Source: Jacaranda mimosifolia (lineage: Eukaryota; Streptophyta; Magnoliopsida; Lamiales; Bignoniaceae). From it: a DNA stretch of 64,000 nt. A program made the position numbers and the translations under genes. The stretch is from positions 20,193,001 through 20,257,000 of the forward strand of contig CM032128.1 of assembly GCA_018894105.1 (NCBI GenBank). The letters are read 5' to 3'. The number at the start of each line of letters is the position of its first letter. Position 1 is the first letter of the stretch. Shown piece after piece: positions 21,770 to 33,478 of this stretch. The notes under the pieces are model-generated. The model was not told the DNA's origin and made no database searches. It saw only the letters and a program-made list of their open reading frames with translations.

Positions 21770-23868
21770 CTTGCATCACTACACTCAAGGATCTAGATTA
21801 TGCCATAATTATGGATTTATGGTCAAGAGAAAGTACCTTGATTGATTTTCTCGAAATCAAATTGGAGATCTTCCAACGGAAGCCTCTCTAGTGAAAATCT
21901 TCCACTCTTTTCTCTTGGATTCTTCTTCCCACTCCTTGGCCTCCAAGTGCAGCAACTTTAGGCCTCCAAATGTCCTCCAAATGGTGGCAAAAATAACAGC
22001 AAATCATCCTCCAAGTGAGCAAAGCTGCCGATTGAAACTCGTTTGGATCACCTATTGAAGAACTCTTCTTCAAGTGCTCTTCCTTGTTCACCAACAATCT
22101 AGCACTCCAAATGTAGTGCCTCTAAAGGTATCCACACACCTATCATGCTCTAAATCCTCACTCTAAAGCTAGAAAATAGAAAATTGATGATGGAGGAATG
22201 TGATGGGGAAAGGAAGAGAAAGTTTAGAAGAGCTGGAGAGTTAGAGAGAATCTAGGAGAGTAAATACTTTTCTCAACCAATTGAGAGAATTTTGGGAGGT
22301 AAAAAGAGAGTGTAATGGTCGGCCATATGGTGTGAGGAGGGGATATTTGTAGAGTGTGATGGGTGCATCTAGATGCACTCTTCACATTATCTTCACACCA
22401 TGTCCACTTGCATGCCAAATGGGATTCTAATTTCCACTAATTAAAATCTAATTTTAATTAGGAAATTAGAATGCCATTTAATATTAAATGGACTCTTCCA
22501 TTTTAATTTTTTCACCAAATTAGATTCTCCAATTAATTAAATTAACTCCTCAACTTAATTAAATCAACTTAACTCCTTAAGTTGACTAGACTAATTAAAT
22601 TGTTACATAGCTCCAATTAAATTAACACTTTAATTTAATTGATCTAATTACTCCTTAAAATATTTGATTAATTTAACACTTTAAATTAACCAAGCCATAG
22701 TGACTAATTCCTAATTAGTCAACTTGGTCTCTTCCAAACTTAATCAATTTAATTATCTAACTCATAAATAATTTCCCCAATTCCAATTAGAGTGCTCAAG
22801 GCTTTTGTGTGTGGCCCTTTAGGTTCACCAATTAATTAGACATGCGCTCACAACTCTTCATAATTTAGTAAATATCAAATATTTTGATTAGTTTAAACTC
22901 TTTTAAACTAATCACTCTTTCAATTAATTAATCTGTATTAATTGAAGAGTACTCAATATTCATAGTTGATGTCTAGCACAAGCCTATAGAGCCAAACCAA
23001 TGGATGAATTAGTGTTGGGTGAACCTATTTCACTTATGATTATCATGTAAATACCGTCCTTCCATTTTCTATCTCCCGAAAGAGGCATAGGACAAGATAT
23101 TTGCCGGTTTCCTAATAGCTTCAATAACTATGTATCTATTCTTGTTGTTCGATCTCCATTTATGGCCTTATCTTTGTAAAACTCCTTTTCTAAATTGTCA
23201 TACTACATTGTGCAAGGATTTCTTAGAATCAATCATCATAGAACACATAGGAGATCAACTTGTTCTTAATAAATGAGCAAAATGGATCCCATTTTAGAAC
23301 TCACCAACCTCCATACTTAGGCAGTTTGTGCCCAACCTAAGCCCTAGTGACCCGCTACGTGATCGAGACAAAATCAAAGCACAAGAACCTAAATACAAGG
23401 TTACCGTGGAACCTCAAGTCAAAGTACTAATTATATGCGCCATCATAAGCTAGAGAATTTCCCACTACCGACATGCCATTTCGTCTATCTTATGGATTCT
23501 CTAGGCAAGTATTCAGTGAACTTGTTCTCTATCAAATACCCACTTACGTGAATTCGTGTCATACAAAAATTGCCCATGAAAAGAAGCAATATCCAACTCC
23601 TTAGAGTATGCATTGTTAGTATAAGTCAACTTGAATCTTAGATTCCTTGTCTCTTAAGATTCTATAACTTGAAATATTTAAAATTATGATCATAGAGACT
23701 TGTTTCATGATCAACATCGTATGTATGATCAAGTCCAGCAGTCTGGTATGATTTAAGGGCTTTAACCAAATGCATGTGAAGAAATCATAATTGCATAAGA
23801 TGAAGATGGCCATTTTATTGAATATCATTCAATCAAGATTATTTTACATGTAACAGTTTTACATGCTA
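21770..23868 (-). repeat. Inverted copy of the copia LTR
   Basis: Its reverse complement aligns with the LTR at 23869-25850 and 31296-33478. At the 23.6-23.87 kb end it holds the same LTR start block (ttgattgaatgatattcaat, then aaaatggccatcttcatctt). At the far end it holds the block around aaggatctagattatgcc. It includes the roughly 190-bp segment missing from the adjacent 5' LTR. The terminal 25 or so bases (TGTTGGAATAGT...) are absent. It is either a solo LTR or one end of a second, lost element. Confidence 0.8.
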
Positions 23869-25850
23869 ATCTAATTAGATTGGCATATAGAACTACTCCA
23901 TGTAACAATCTTGATATCATGTAAAACTATTACACGTAGCAGTTTTGATTGAATGATGTTCAATAAAATGGCCATCTTCATCTTATGCAATTATGATTTC
24001 TTCACGTTCATTTGGTTGAAACCCTTAAATCATATCATGCAAGACTATGAGACTTGGTTATGTATATGATGGTGATCATCAAACAAGTCTCTATGCTCAT
24101 ATTTTAAAATATTCCAAGTCATGGAATCTTATGAGACGAGGCATCTAAGATTCGAATAGACTTACACTAACGATGCATATTCCAAGGAGTTGGATGTTTC
24201 CCCATTTCATGGGCAATCTATGTTAGACATGGATACCTGTTAGTGGATGCTTGTTAGAGAACAAGTTCACTAAAGACTCGCTTAGAGAAACCACAAGGTA
24301 AGCCATAGAGCCACATTGGTAGTAGCAAATTCTCTAGTTTATGATAGTACATATAATTAGTTATTCAATTGAAGGTTCCACAGCAACCTTATATTTTGCC
24401 CATTGTGCTTTGATTTTGCTCTAACCACATAGCGGGTCGCCCAAGGTTTACTTTGGGCATAAGCTACCTAAGTATAGAAATTGGTGAGTTCCAAAATGGA
24501 GATCCGCTTCGCCCACCTATGGACAGGTTGATCTCCTATCAATTCTAAGATGATTGATTCCAAGAAATCCTTGCGCAAGGTGATGTGACAATGTAGAAAG
24601 GTGTTTTCCAAATTTGAAGTTATATTGAGGGATCGAACATCAAGAACAGATATATAGTTATTGAGGTTACTAGGGAGCCGACAAATATCTTGCCCTAAGC
24701 CTCTTTTGGAATATTCTATATTCAATAAATCATAAAGAGTTATGAGCACATGTCTAATTAATTGGTGAACCTAAAGGGTCACACACAAAGGCTTAGAACA
24801 CTCTCACTTGATTGGAGAAATTATCTTAAGAGTTAGATAATTAAAGTGATCAAGTTTGGTGGAGAGAGAGAGAGAGACCAAGTTGACTAATTATTAATTG
24901 GTCACTAAAGCTTGATTAATTTAAATGTTAAATTAATCAAAATAATTTAAAGAATTAAATTAGACCAAGTAAATTAAGGAGTCAATTTAATTGGTGTCAT
25001 TTGGCAATTTAGTTAGTCAAAATCAACTTAGAGGGTTAAGTTGATTTAATTAACTTAAAGAGTTAAGTTAATCTAATTAAATTAAGGTTAATTTAATTAG
25101 TAGGAGAATATAATTTTAGAGGAAAAATTAAATATAAGAGTCCATTTAATAATTAGTGAGTTGGCATTTTAGCATCCAAGTTGGAAAAGTGAGGAGTCTG
25201 TGATGGAAGCTTCCACTTCACACTATAAATACTTCCCGTACACCTCATATGGCCGGCCACTCATGCTCGTTTTTTAGCTGCCATTTTTCCTCCATTTTAT
25301 GTTGATCTCATGTGTTGAGGGAAACCACCTCACTAAATTCTTTTCAACAACTTTCTCTCTCCCAAGACTTTCTCACATGTTTCTCCATATTTTTTCTTCC
25401 TCCTCTACTTTTTGGAAAAATGAAAGAGGATTGAGAGTGTTGTTAGGTGTGTGGATTTCCTTTAAAGGCTCAACACTTGGTGTGCTTTGAGTTGGTAATT
25501 GAAAATCCTTCAAGATTGAAGCCGATTTTTAGAGTTTTCTTGACTGGCCATTTGGAGGCTTAATTGCTATTTTTGCTGCCTCAATTCCTTCACCTTGGCG
25601 GAGATTTTCATAGCAAAAGTTTCTGGAATTGCTCATCATAGGCATGGATTAGGATATCCATGGAGAAGAAGACGTTGATCTTGCTTAGGAGGAGTTCCAT
25701 TAGAAGATCTTGCTAATTACCTTTTAATCCCTCATTTAAGGTAACATTCTCTAGCCTTTAAATCCACTATTGAGGCATGAAATTAGATCCTTGGGTTGAG
25801 GATGTGTAAATTAATATTTGCCTAATTTTTGCAATTATTTTGGATCTTTG
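23869..25850 (+). repeat. 5' LTR of copia element
   Basis: This aligns with 31296-33478. A TATA box, CTATAAATA, lies at 25223-25231. Compared with the 3' LTR it lacks about 190 bp near 24710 and has an insertion near 23915-23950. Its extreme 5' end is missing at the head-to-head junction with the inverted LTR. The right boundary (near ggatctttgcac) is where similarity to the 3' LTR stops. Confidence 0.8.
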
Positions 25851-27615
25851 CACCTCATCTTCTTTCAAGTGGAATCGAAGCCAATTTATGCCTAACTTCG
25901 GATTTGTTGGTTCATTCATGTGATGAATTGATTCTAGAACTCCAATTTCTTGATTCAATCGATGGATTTAAGATTTTGTAGTTGATGCATGTGGCTCTAA
26001 ATGTGTTGAATTGAAATATGTCAATATGTGCTTAATTATGAACTTCATATGTTGGCATGAGTTTTAATTCAAATCTTATTATGTTAAATATTGATTTAGC
26101 ACTAGATGATGTTAAGTGTTTATTTATCATGTTGATAATTGCTAAAAGGCATTTTGGCAATTTTTGGATCTAATTAGATTGGAGTTATTTGATGTTATTT
26201 GAAAAATAGTGATTATTCCTTATATTTGATTTTTGAAGCATTTGGCAGCGGCCAACAGGTAGGTGCTTTGTGGTGTTCCTTGGCCATTTTGATGCATTTT
26301 TGTCTTCCTATCATGCTCATTTCATGTTATTTTGATGCACAATTATTGTGTAAGTACCCAAAATAATGTTGAACATTTTTGCTAGCTTTTAAGATCAAAT
26401 TTAAGAGTACACTTTAAGTTTGAGCAAAATTGAGATGCATAAGTGTCATGCTTAATTTTGCCCCAAAATTGATCTTTTATGTGATAAGCTCTTAATTGTT
26501 GGATTGAATGTCAATTCTAGTTATTGTTCATTTAATTGTTGAATAGATGATGGATGTATGAGGATGAACATGAGCCTCTAATTTGGGTTAATTAAAGTTC
26601 AATGATTATTGAATGGGTTGTATTAAATGGGGCTTGCATGCCTCTTGATTATCTACCTCGTAAATGTTATGAGAATAGAACTTTAAGGGTAAGGTTTTCT
26701 TTACTCTTGTAAATAGTTGCAAAGAGGCAAAGAGGATCAAGGAGGCTTGAAGACCCATAAATGTACGAGATATATTCGTGTAACAGATATGATCTATTAA
26801 TTTAATCAATCCACCTAAATCAACTAAGTAGTGCACTACTTGGTTAAGACTCATGCTCATCTCAACCTTAGATGCATGCTAGTTTTATTTACTTATTTAT
26901 ACTTTGTTTATCCTATTGATGTATAGTAATGCATAGTTAGGAAAGAGAACGTAAATAAACAAAGATAAAAGTTGACGAAATCTTCCAAGCAATCAATTTC
27001 CTCAACTTAGAAGAGTCTAAGTTCAAAAATATTAAGTCAAATTGGATAAAATTAAACCAGGGTTAATAATTCAAGCTTTCTACTAATAGGTAAATGACAT
27101 TAGATGCTACCCCAATTTTGTGTTGGCTCACGAGTCGTGGGACACATTTTTGGTGGAAAGCTATAATCACTATCTGGGCATGAGAAGCACTTTAATTTAA
27201 ATTCACTATGATATTGTCTCACAAATCATGGAATGATCCTAGTTGAATTTACAATTAAAGATTGATTGGTAGGTCCAACTTAACACCTAGTAGTATAGAT
27301 GTCGCACGAGTCGTAGGTCTATATGAAACGTAAGGCAAAACACATCAAGGATTGCGTAGGGATGAAATTGATAATAGTTACCTACCTTAGGATCATTAGT
27401 GGATATCTCACGAGTCGTGGTTCCACAAGTGATGCCTTTAGACCTTGATTCTCATTAAGGAAATATGATTTCCCGAATTCCTAATAGGGTAAGGAATTTG
27501 ATAAAATAATGGGAGTAAAATATGCTTGAAAGACCATAATCCTATTTTTAACATCAAATTAAATGATATGATTATATTTTCTTCTTTGCTTTTGTAGATT
27601 TGCAAAATCTCAAGA
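25851..27615 (+). other. Copia element leader, non-coding
   Basis: About 1.76 kb between the 5' LTR and gag holds no coding block. At 27127-27421 it contains four spaced copies of the hairpin-forming phrase ctcacgagtcgtgg or variants. No clear primer binding site was seen. Confidence 0.55.
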
Positions 27616-28465
27616 ATGGCTAAAAATCCACTTAGCATCATTTTGGAAACAAATAAACTAATCGGGCTGAACTATTGTGATTGGCTAAGAAACCTTAAAA
27701 TTGTTCTTGACTCTGAAAAGAGGACATATGTCTTAACTCAAAGTCCATCAGATACCATCGGCAAGGATGCCAATCAAGAGGCCTATGAAACGTTCACGAA
27801 ATGAGTATAGGATAACCTTCAAACCCATTGCCTGATGATGGCGTCCATGTCCAATGAGCTCTAAAAGTCTCATGAAAACATGAAAAGTACCGCCAAGATT
27901 CATTTGCACCTACAAGAGTTTTATGATGTGCAAACGAGGCATGAACAATACATGCTATCGAATGAGCTCTTTAGGACTAGGATGATTGAGGGGTCTAGTG
28001 TCCATGATCATTGTCTCAGATGATTAGGCTTATTGAGAAGCTCACTACTTTGGAAGTAGTCATGGACAATAACCTATATGCAGATTTGATCCTCCAATCC
28101 TTATCAAGCTCATTCGACCAATTTGTGATGAACTTTAACATTTCAAAACAAAAAAGTCACAATCAACGAATTGGTCAACATATTGGTAACCATAGAGGTG
28201 ACAATGAAGAAAGACAAGCCTCTAATGATTGTTTTCTCCTCCCAATCTAAAGGCCTTACTGGCAAGAAGAAAGGGGGTAAGAAGAAGAAGAATTTTTCTT
28301 CAAAGGGGAAACAACCATTAAAGGCATCCAAAAGGGGTTAAGAAGAACAAAAAGGACAAGAAAGATGTCACTTGTTTCTATTGTGTGAATAGGCTATCGG
28401 AAGCACAATTGCAAAGAGTATCTTACAAAGAGCATAGAAATAAAGTAGAAAAGTAATTAGACTTA
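27616..28465 (+). pseudogene. Copia gag, broken
   Basis: It starts MAKNPLSIILETNKLIGLNY and continues with DWLRNLKIVLDSEKRTYVL, the copia gag entry motif (UBN2-like). A stop at 27802-27804 ends the first frame. MIRLIEKLTTLEVVMDNNLY and LILQSLSSSFDQFVMNFNI follow at 28020-28140. Near 28370 a zinc knuckle is split by a frameshift: CFYCV in one frame, then IGYRKHNCKEYL in the next. Confidence 0.85.
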
Positions 28466-28810
28466 GTATCAAAACTCTTCGATCGGATCGAGGAAGTGAA
28501 TACTTAAGTACCGAATTCTTGGGTTATCTAAGAAAGAATATGATTCTCCCACAATAGACTCCACCCAGCATACCCCAATGTAATGGAATAACCAAGAGGA
28601 AAAGTCATACGTTGTTAGATATGGTATGGTCCATGATAAGCTTCACCGATGTCCCTATCTCCTTTTGGGTGTACACCTTGAAACGACGGCAAGGCTACTA
28701 AATGTAGCACTCTCAAAGTTCGTGCCAAAGGCACCACATGAGATGTAGTCAAGTAAAGCACATTCTTACTCTTATCTCAGAGTTTGGGGGCCTCCCATCT
28801 ATGTCAAGAG
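28466..28810 (+). pseudogene. Copia integrase, 3' part only
   Basis: Soon after the gag knuckle the sequence reads RSDRGSEYLSTEFLGYLRKN (28490-28550), the region of the second catalytic Asp. Next come IPQCNGITKRKSHTLLDMVW (the third acidic residue is replaced in the SERRNRT-like motif) and FTDVPISFWVYTLK. The part that should carry protease, the HHCC finger and the first catalytic Asp is absent, which shows an internal deletion of about 1 kb. Confidence 0.8.
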
Positions 28811-30560
28811 ACTAGTGGGAGATAAGTTGGATGTGAGATCCACCTTATGCAAGTTTATGGAATTGCCAAAAAATCCTTTGAGCTATTACTTTTATAATCC
28901 CTCAGAACAAAAGGTATTTGTTTCGAGGTATGCCATTTTTTTAGAAAAGGAGTTTTTATTAGATAAAAAAGGCGTTGCCATTGAACTTGATGAAGTTCAA
29001 GATGATCATATCATCCCACAAGTAATATAAACAAGAGCATCCCAAGCCTAGCACACAACTTCCTATAAGGTCGGACCGAATCAAGAAACAACCCAAAAGT
29101 TCGGATTCCTTCATGAGATGGGGCAAACAGATAGTGATCCAAGGAATGTCGAGCATAGATTTGGATCATTGGCTTGAGACCATGAAATTCAAAATGGATT
29201 CCATGTACTCCAACAAAGTATGGACTTTGGTAGATCCACTTGAGAGTATAGTACTCATTGATTGCAAGTGGATCTATAAGCGTAAGCTAAGAGTTGATAG
29301 AGAGGTTACGACCTTTAAGGCTAGACTAGTGGTAAAAGGTTATAGTTAAAGACCCAGTATTGACTTCGAGGAAACTTTTTCACCGGTCGCTATGCCTAAG
29401 TCCATAAGGATTATTCTTGTCATAGCCTTTTACTATGACTATGAATTTGGCAAATAGATGTAAAGACCATTTTTCTCAATGGAAACATTGATGAGGAAAT
29501 ATGTATGGAATTTATATCCAAAGAGAGGGAGCAAAAGTTTACAAACTCCATAGGTCCATTTATGGACTTAAGTAAGCATCTCGAAGTTGGAACATATGTT
29601 TTGATAAGACAATCAAATCATTTGGCTTTATCAAAAATATGTATGAAACACATGTGTATAAAAAGGCTAGTGGAAGTTTGATACAGTTTATTGTGCTTTA
29701 TGTCGATGACATCTTTCTCATTGGGAATGAGAAAGAGATGTTATAGTGTACTAAAGCATGGTTATCTTCACAATTTTCCATGAAGGATTTAGGATAAACA
29801 TCCTTCGTATTGAGAATACGAATCCATAGAGACATATCAAAGAGAATGTTGGGGCTCTCCCAATGAATGTTCATTAACAAGATACTAAAGTTGTTTAGTA
29901 TGAAGGAATCCAAGAGATGATACCTCTCAATTGGACATGGCATTCGTCTCTCCAAGTTTATGGCCTCTGAGACAGAGGATGAGAGAAAAAGAATGTCCCA
30001 CATACCTTATGCATCTGCTATTAGAAGTATAATGTATGTCGCTCAATGTACGAAATCGGATGCAGCACACACTCTAAGTGTTACGAGTCGCTACCAATCC
30101 AATCCCAGTGAGAACTACTGGAAAACCGTGAAAACAATCCTTTTAACGCTTGATTTCTTGGAAGCTCATCTAGCCGCAGATGATAGTTCTTTGCTCTAAC
30201 CAGCCAATCTACCTGATGAAGAAGTTTTATATGCTAAAGTTCTGTTTCCATGGGAGATATACTTCAATGGTACTCCAAGAGCATAGGAGCAGGGGCCGGG
30301 ATTCTTTTCATGACCCCAAAAAGGTCAATGATCCCTTACTCGTTCACACTAACTTCAGCAGTTTCAACCAAAGTTGTTGAATATGAAGCCCTAATGGATT
30401 GGGTATCGCTTTAGAGATGAAGATTGATCCTCAGAGCATTCCTAAAAGACCTGAAACAATTTTTATAAGGTTGAGTGCTTTCAATTGGAAATAGTATTGC
30501 AAATTAGTGGGCAACCAAAGTTGAATTTTTTCGTGGTGTTATTGAAAGTGAATTTTATTG
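28811..30560 (+). pseudogene. Copia reverse transcriptase, broken
   Basis: The domain begins after VGDKLDVRSTLCKFMELPKN (28824-28870). The RT proper has WTLVDPLES (29222), then CKWIYKRKLRVDREVTTFKA (29260-29320), FSPVAMPKSIRIIL (29380) and, in another frame, DVKTIFLNGNIDEEICM (29458-29510). The catalytic block FIVLYVDDIFLIGNEKEM is intact at 29690-29740. SAIRSIMYVAQCTKSDAAHT follows at about 30013-30072. Frameshifts and stops split it into at least five pieces. Confidence 0.85.
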
Positions 30561-31281
30561 TAAGCCTCACTAAGTACTTGAGAAGAACTAAGGATTTGTT
30601 TCTTGTATACGATAATAGAGAGTTGAAACTCGAAGGGTTTTCAAATTCTAGTTTCCAATCCGATGAAGATGACCTCAATCCACTTCTAGATTTATATTTT
30701 GCCTCAATAGTGGCGCGTTGAGTTAGAAGAGCTCTAGATAAGATGCCACGGCCGACTTTACCATTAAAGCAGAATACATTGCGGCGTCGAACACCGTAAA
30801 TGAAGGTATTTGGATAAAAAACTTCATACAAGAGTTGAATGACCTCAAATCTACTTCTGAATTTATATTTTGCCTCAATGACACAGTAAGTTGGAAGAGT
30901 TCTAAACAAGACATCACAGTCGACCCTACCATTGAGGCATAATATATTGCAGCTTTGGACACTACAAAGAAAGGTGATTAGATGAAAAACTTCGTACAAG
31001 AGTTAGATGTAGTGCCTAGTATGCAAGAGCCAGTGGTTGTCTATTGTGACAACAATAATGCCATTGCACAAGCAAAGAAATCGAGATCTCATCAATGATC
31101 TAAGCATATTTTAATGCGTTATCACATGATTCAAGATATCATTGATATAGGTGACATCCGAGTGGAGAGAGCTGCCTCGGAAGAGAATATAGCGGATCTA
31201 CTAACTAAAGCCCTAATGCAAAAGGTCTTTGAAAGACATCTTGAAAAGATGGGCTTAAAGGCTATGGAGAATTGGCTTTAG
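30561..31281 (+). pseudogene. Copia RNase H with internal 170-bp tandem duplication
   Basis: The C-terminal part reads VVVYCDNNNAIAQAKKSRSH (31036-31095), then ERAASEENIADLLTKAL, and ends at 31279-31281. The segment with FKSTS-like, FCLN and AEYIAA motifs occurs twice (30671-30840 and 30841-31010). The two copies have diverged to roughly 80% by eye. Confidence 0.85.
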
Positions 31282-31295
31282 GGCAAGTGAAATAT

Positions 31296-33478
31296 TGTTG
31301 GAATAGTACCCCGCAAGCCAATTAGATTGGCATGTAGAACTACTACATGTAACAGTCTTGATTGAATGATATTCAATATAATGGTCATCTTCATTTTATG
31401 AATTTATGATTTCTTCACATTCATTTGGTTAAATCCCTTAAATCATATAAGACTACAAGACTTGGCCCCGCATATGATGGTGATCATGAAACAAGTCTCT
31501 GTGGTCAACATTTTAAAATATTCCAAGTCATAGAATCTTACGAGATGGGGCATCTAATATGCGGATAGACTTGCACTAATAATGCATACTTCAAGGAGTA
31601 AGATATTACCCCATTTCATGGGCAATCTATGTTAGACATGGATGCATGTTAGTAGGTGCTTGTTAGAGAACAAACTCACTGAAGACTCATTTAGAGAAAC
31701 TACAAGGTAGCTGTAGGCATGTTGGTAGTGATAAATTCTCTAGCTTACGATAATGCATATAATTAGTCTTTTGACTTGTGGTTCCATATTAATCTTGTAT
31801 TTAGATCTTTGTGCTTTGATTTTGCTCCTACCACATAGAGGGCCACCCAGGGCTTAGTTTAAGCACAAGCTACCTAAGTATAGATGTTGGTGAGTTCCAA
31901 GATGGGATCCATTTCGCCTGTCTGTGAAGAACGAGTTTATCTTTTATGTATTCTAAAATGATCAATTCCAAGAAATCATTGCGCATGGTGATATGATAAT
32001 TTTGAAAAGGAGTTTTCTAAGGTTGAGGTCATAATGAGGGATCGAACATCAAGAATAGATATATAATTATTGAGGCCATTAGAGAGCCAACAAATATCTT
32101 GCCCTAGTCTCTTTGGGGAGATAAGAAATGGAAGAACTGTATTTGCACGGCAATCATAAGTAGTAATGACTCACCCTCAATTTATTCATCCAATTGTTTG
32201 GGTTCCACAGGCTTGTACTAGGCATCGACTACAGATATTGTGTACTCATCAATTAATAGAGATTAATTGATAAAGTCATTGGTTTAAAAGAGTTTAAACT
32301 AACGGGAATATTTGATATTCAATAAATTACAAAGAGTTGTGAGCCAATGTCTAATTAATTGGTGAACCTAAAGGGTCATATACAAAATCCTAGAACACTC
32401 TCGTTTGATTGGAGAAATTATCTAAGGAGTTAAATAATTAAAATGATCAAACTTGGTGGATAGAGAGACCAAGTTGACTAATTATTAATTGGTCATTATA
32501 ACTTGATTAATTTAAGTGTTAAATTAATCAAAACAATTTAAAGAGTTAAATTAGACCAATTAAATTAAGGAGTTAATTTAATTGGTGCCACGTGGCAACT
32601 CAATTAGTCAAAGTCAACTTAAAGGATTAAATTAATTTAATTAACTTAAAGAGTTAAGTTAATCTAATTAAATTGAGGAGTTAATTTAATTAATAGGAGA
32701 ATCTAATTTTGGAGAAAAAGTTAAATAGAAGAATCCATTTAATAATTAGTGAGTTGGCATTTTAATTTGAGAAATTAAAAATCCAACTTGACCAGAAAAT
32801 TAGCATTTAAGTTGGCAAAGTGAGGAGTGTGTGATGGAAGCTTCCAAGAGCTTCCACTTCATACTACAAATACTCCACACATAACTCATATGGCCGGCCA
32901 CTCATGCTCATTTTCCATCTGCCATTTTTCCTCCATTTTATGGTAATCTCATGTGTTGAGGGAAACCACCTCACTAGATTCTCTTCAACAACTTTCTCTC
33001 TCCCAAAACTTTCTCACACATTTATCCATCTTCTTCCTGCTCTACTTTCTGGAAAAATAAGAGAGGATTGAGAGTGTTGTTAGGTGTGTGTATTTCCTTT
33101 AGAAGCACAAAACTTGGTGTGCTATGAGTTGGTGATTGAAGATCCTTCAAGATTGAAGCCGATTTTTTGAGTTTTCTTGACCAACGGTTTGGAGGCTTAA
33201 TTATTGTTTTACCGCATCAATTCCTTCATCTTGGAGGAGATTTTCATAGCAAAAGTTGCTGGAATTGCTCACTATAGGCATGGAGTATGAGATTCTTGGA
33301 GAAGAAGGTGTTGATCTTGCTTTGAAGGAGTTCGATTAGAAGATCTTGCTAGTTACCTTTTAATCCCTCATTTAAGGTAACATTTTCTAGCCTTTAAATC
33401 CACTATTGAGGCATGAAATTAGATCCTTGAATTGAGGATGTGTAAGTTAATTTTTACAATTATTTTGGATCTTTGCAC
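31296..33478 (+). repeat. 3' LTR of copia element
   Basis: It starts TGTTGGAATAGTACC directly after the polypurine-like stretch gggcaagtgaaatat. It holds a small perfect inverted repeat (ccaattagattgg) at 31318-31330. The TATA region has decayed to ctacaaata. It keeps a segment at about 32117-32306 that the 5' LTR lacks. The right end is near ggatctttgcac, followed by a T-rich tract; no duplication of target was confirmed. Confidence 0.82.

Larger units (their letters stand above)
23869..33478 (+). mobile_element. Ty1/copia LTR retrotransposon with long LTRs, defective
   Basis: Two direct copies of an LTR of about 2 kb (23869-25850, 31296-33478) flank a leader, a gag, an integrase tail, reverse transcriptase and RNase H, all on the plus strand. 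The domain order (integrase before RT) marks copia. Protease and the first half of integrase are deleted near 28460. No tRNA-Met-like primer site was found after the 5' LTR, and the 5' LTR lacks its first 25 or so bases. Confidence 0.85.

Noticed and set aside
22430..22960. AT-rich aattaaatt blocks as a separate satellite
   Set aside because: They are the internal taattaaattaagg-type stretch of the inverted copia LTR and match 24890-25130 and 32480-32700 in reverse.
28143..28331. Minus-strand frame rich in Phe
   Set aside because: Antisense to the Lys-rich stretch between gag and the zinc knuckle of the copia element.
30481..30999. Long minus-strand open frame of 172 codons
   Set aside because: It is the antisense shadow of the duplicated copia RNase H, whose motifs are clear on the plus strand. 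The apparent internal repeat of the frame is the 170-bp duplication.
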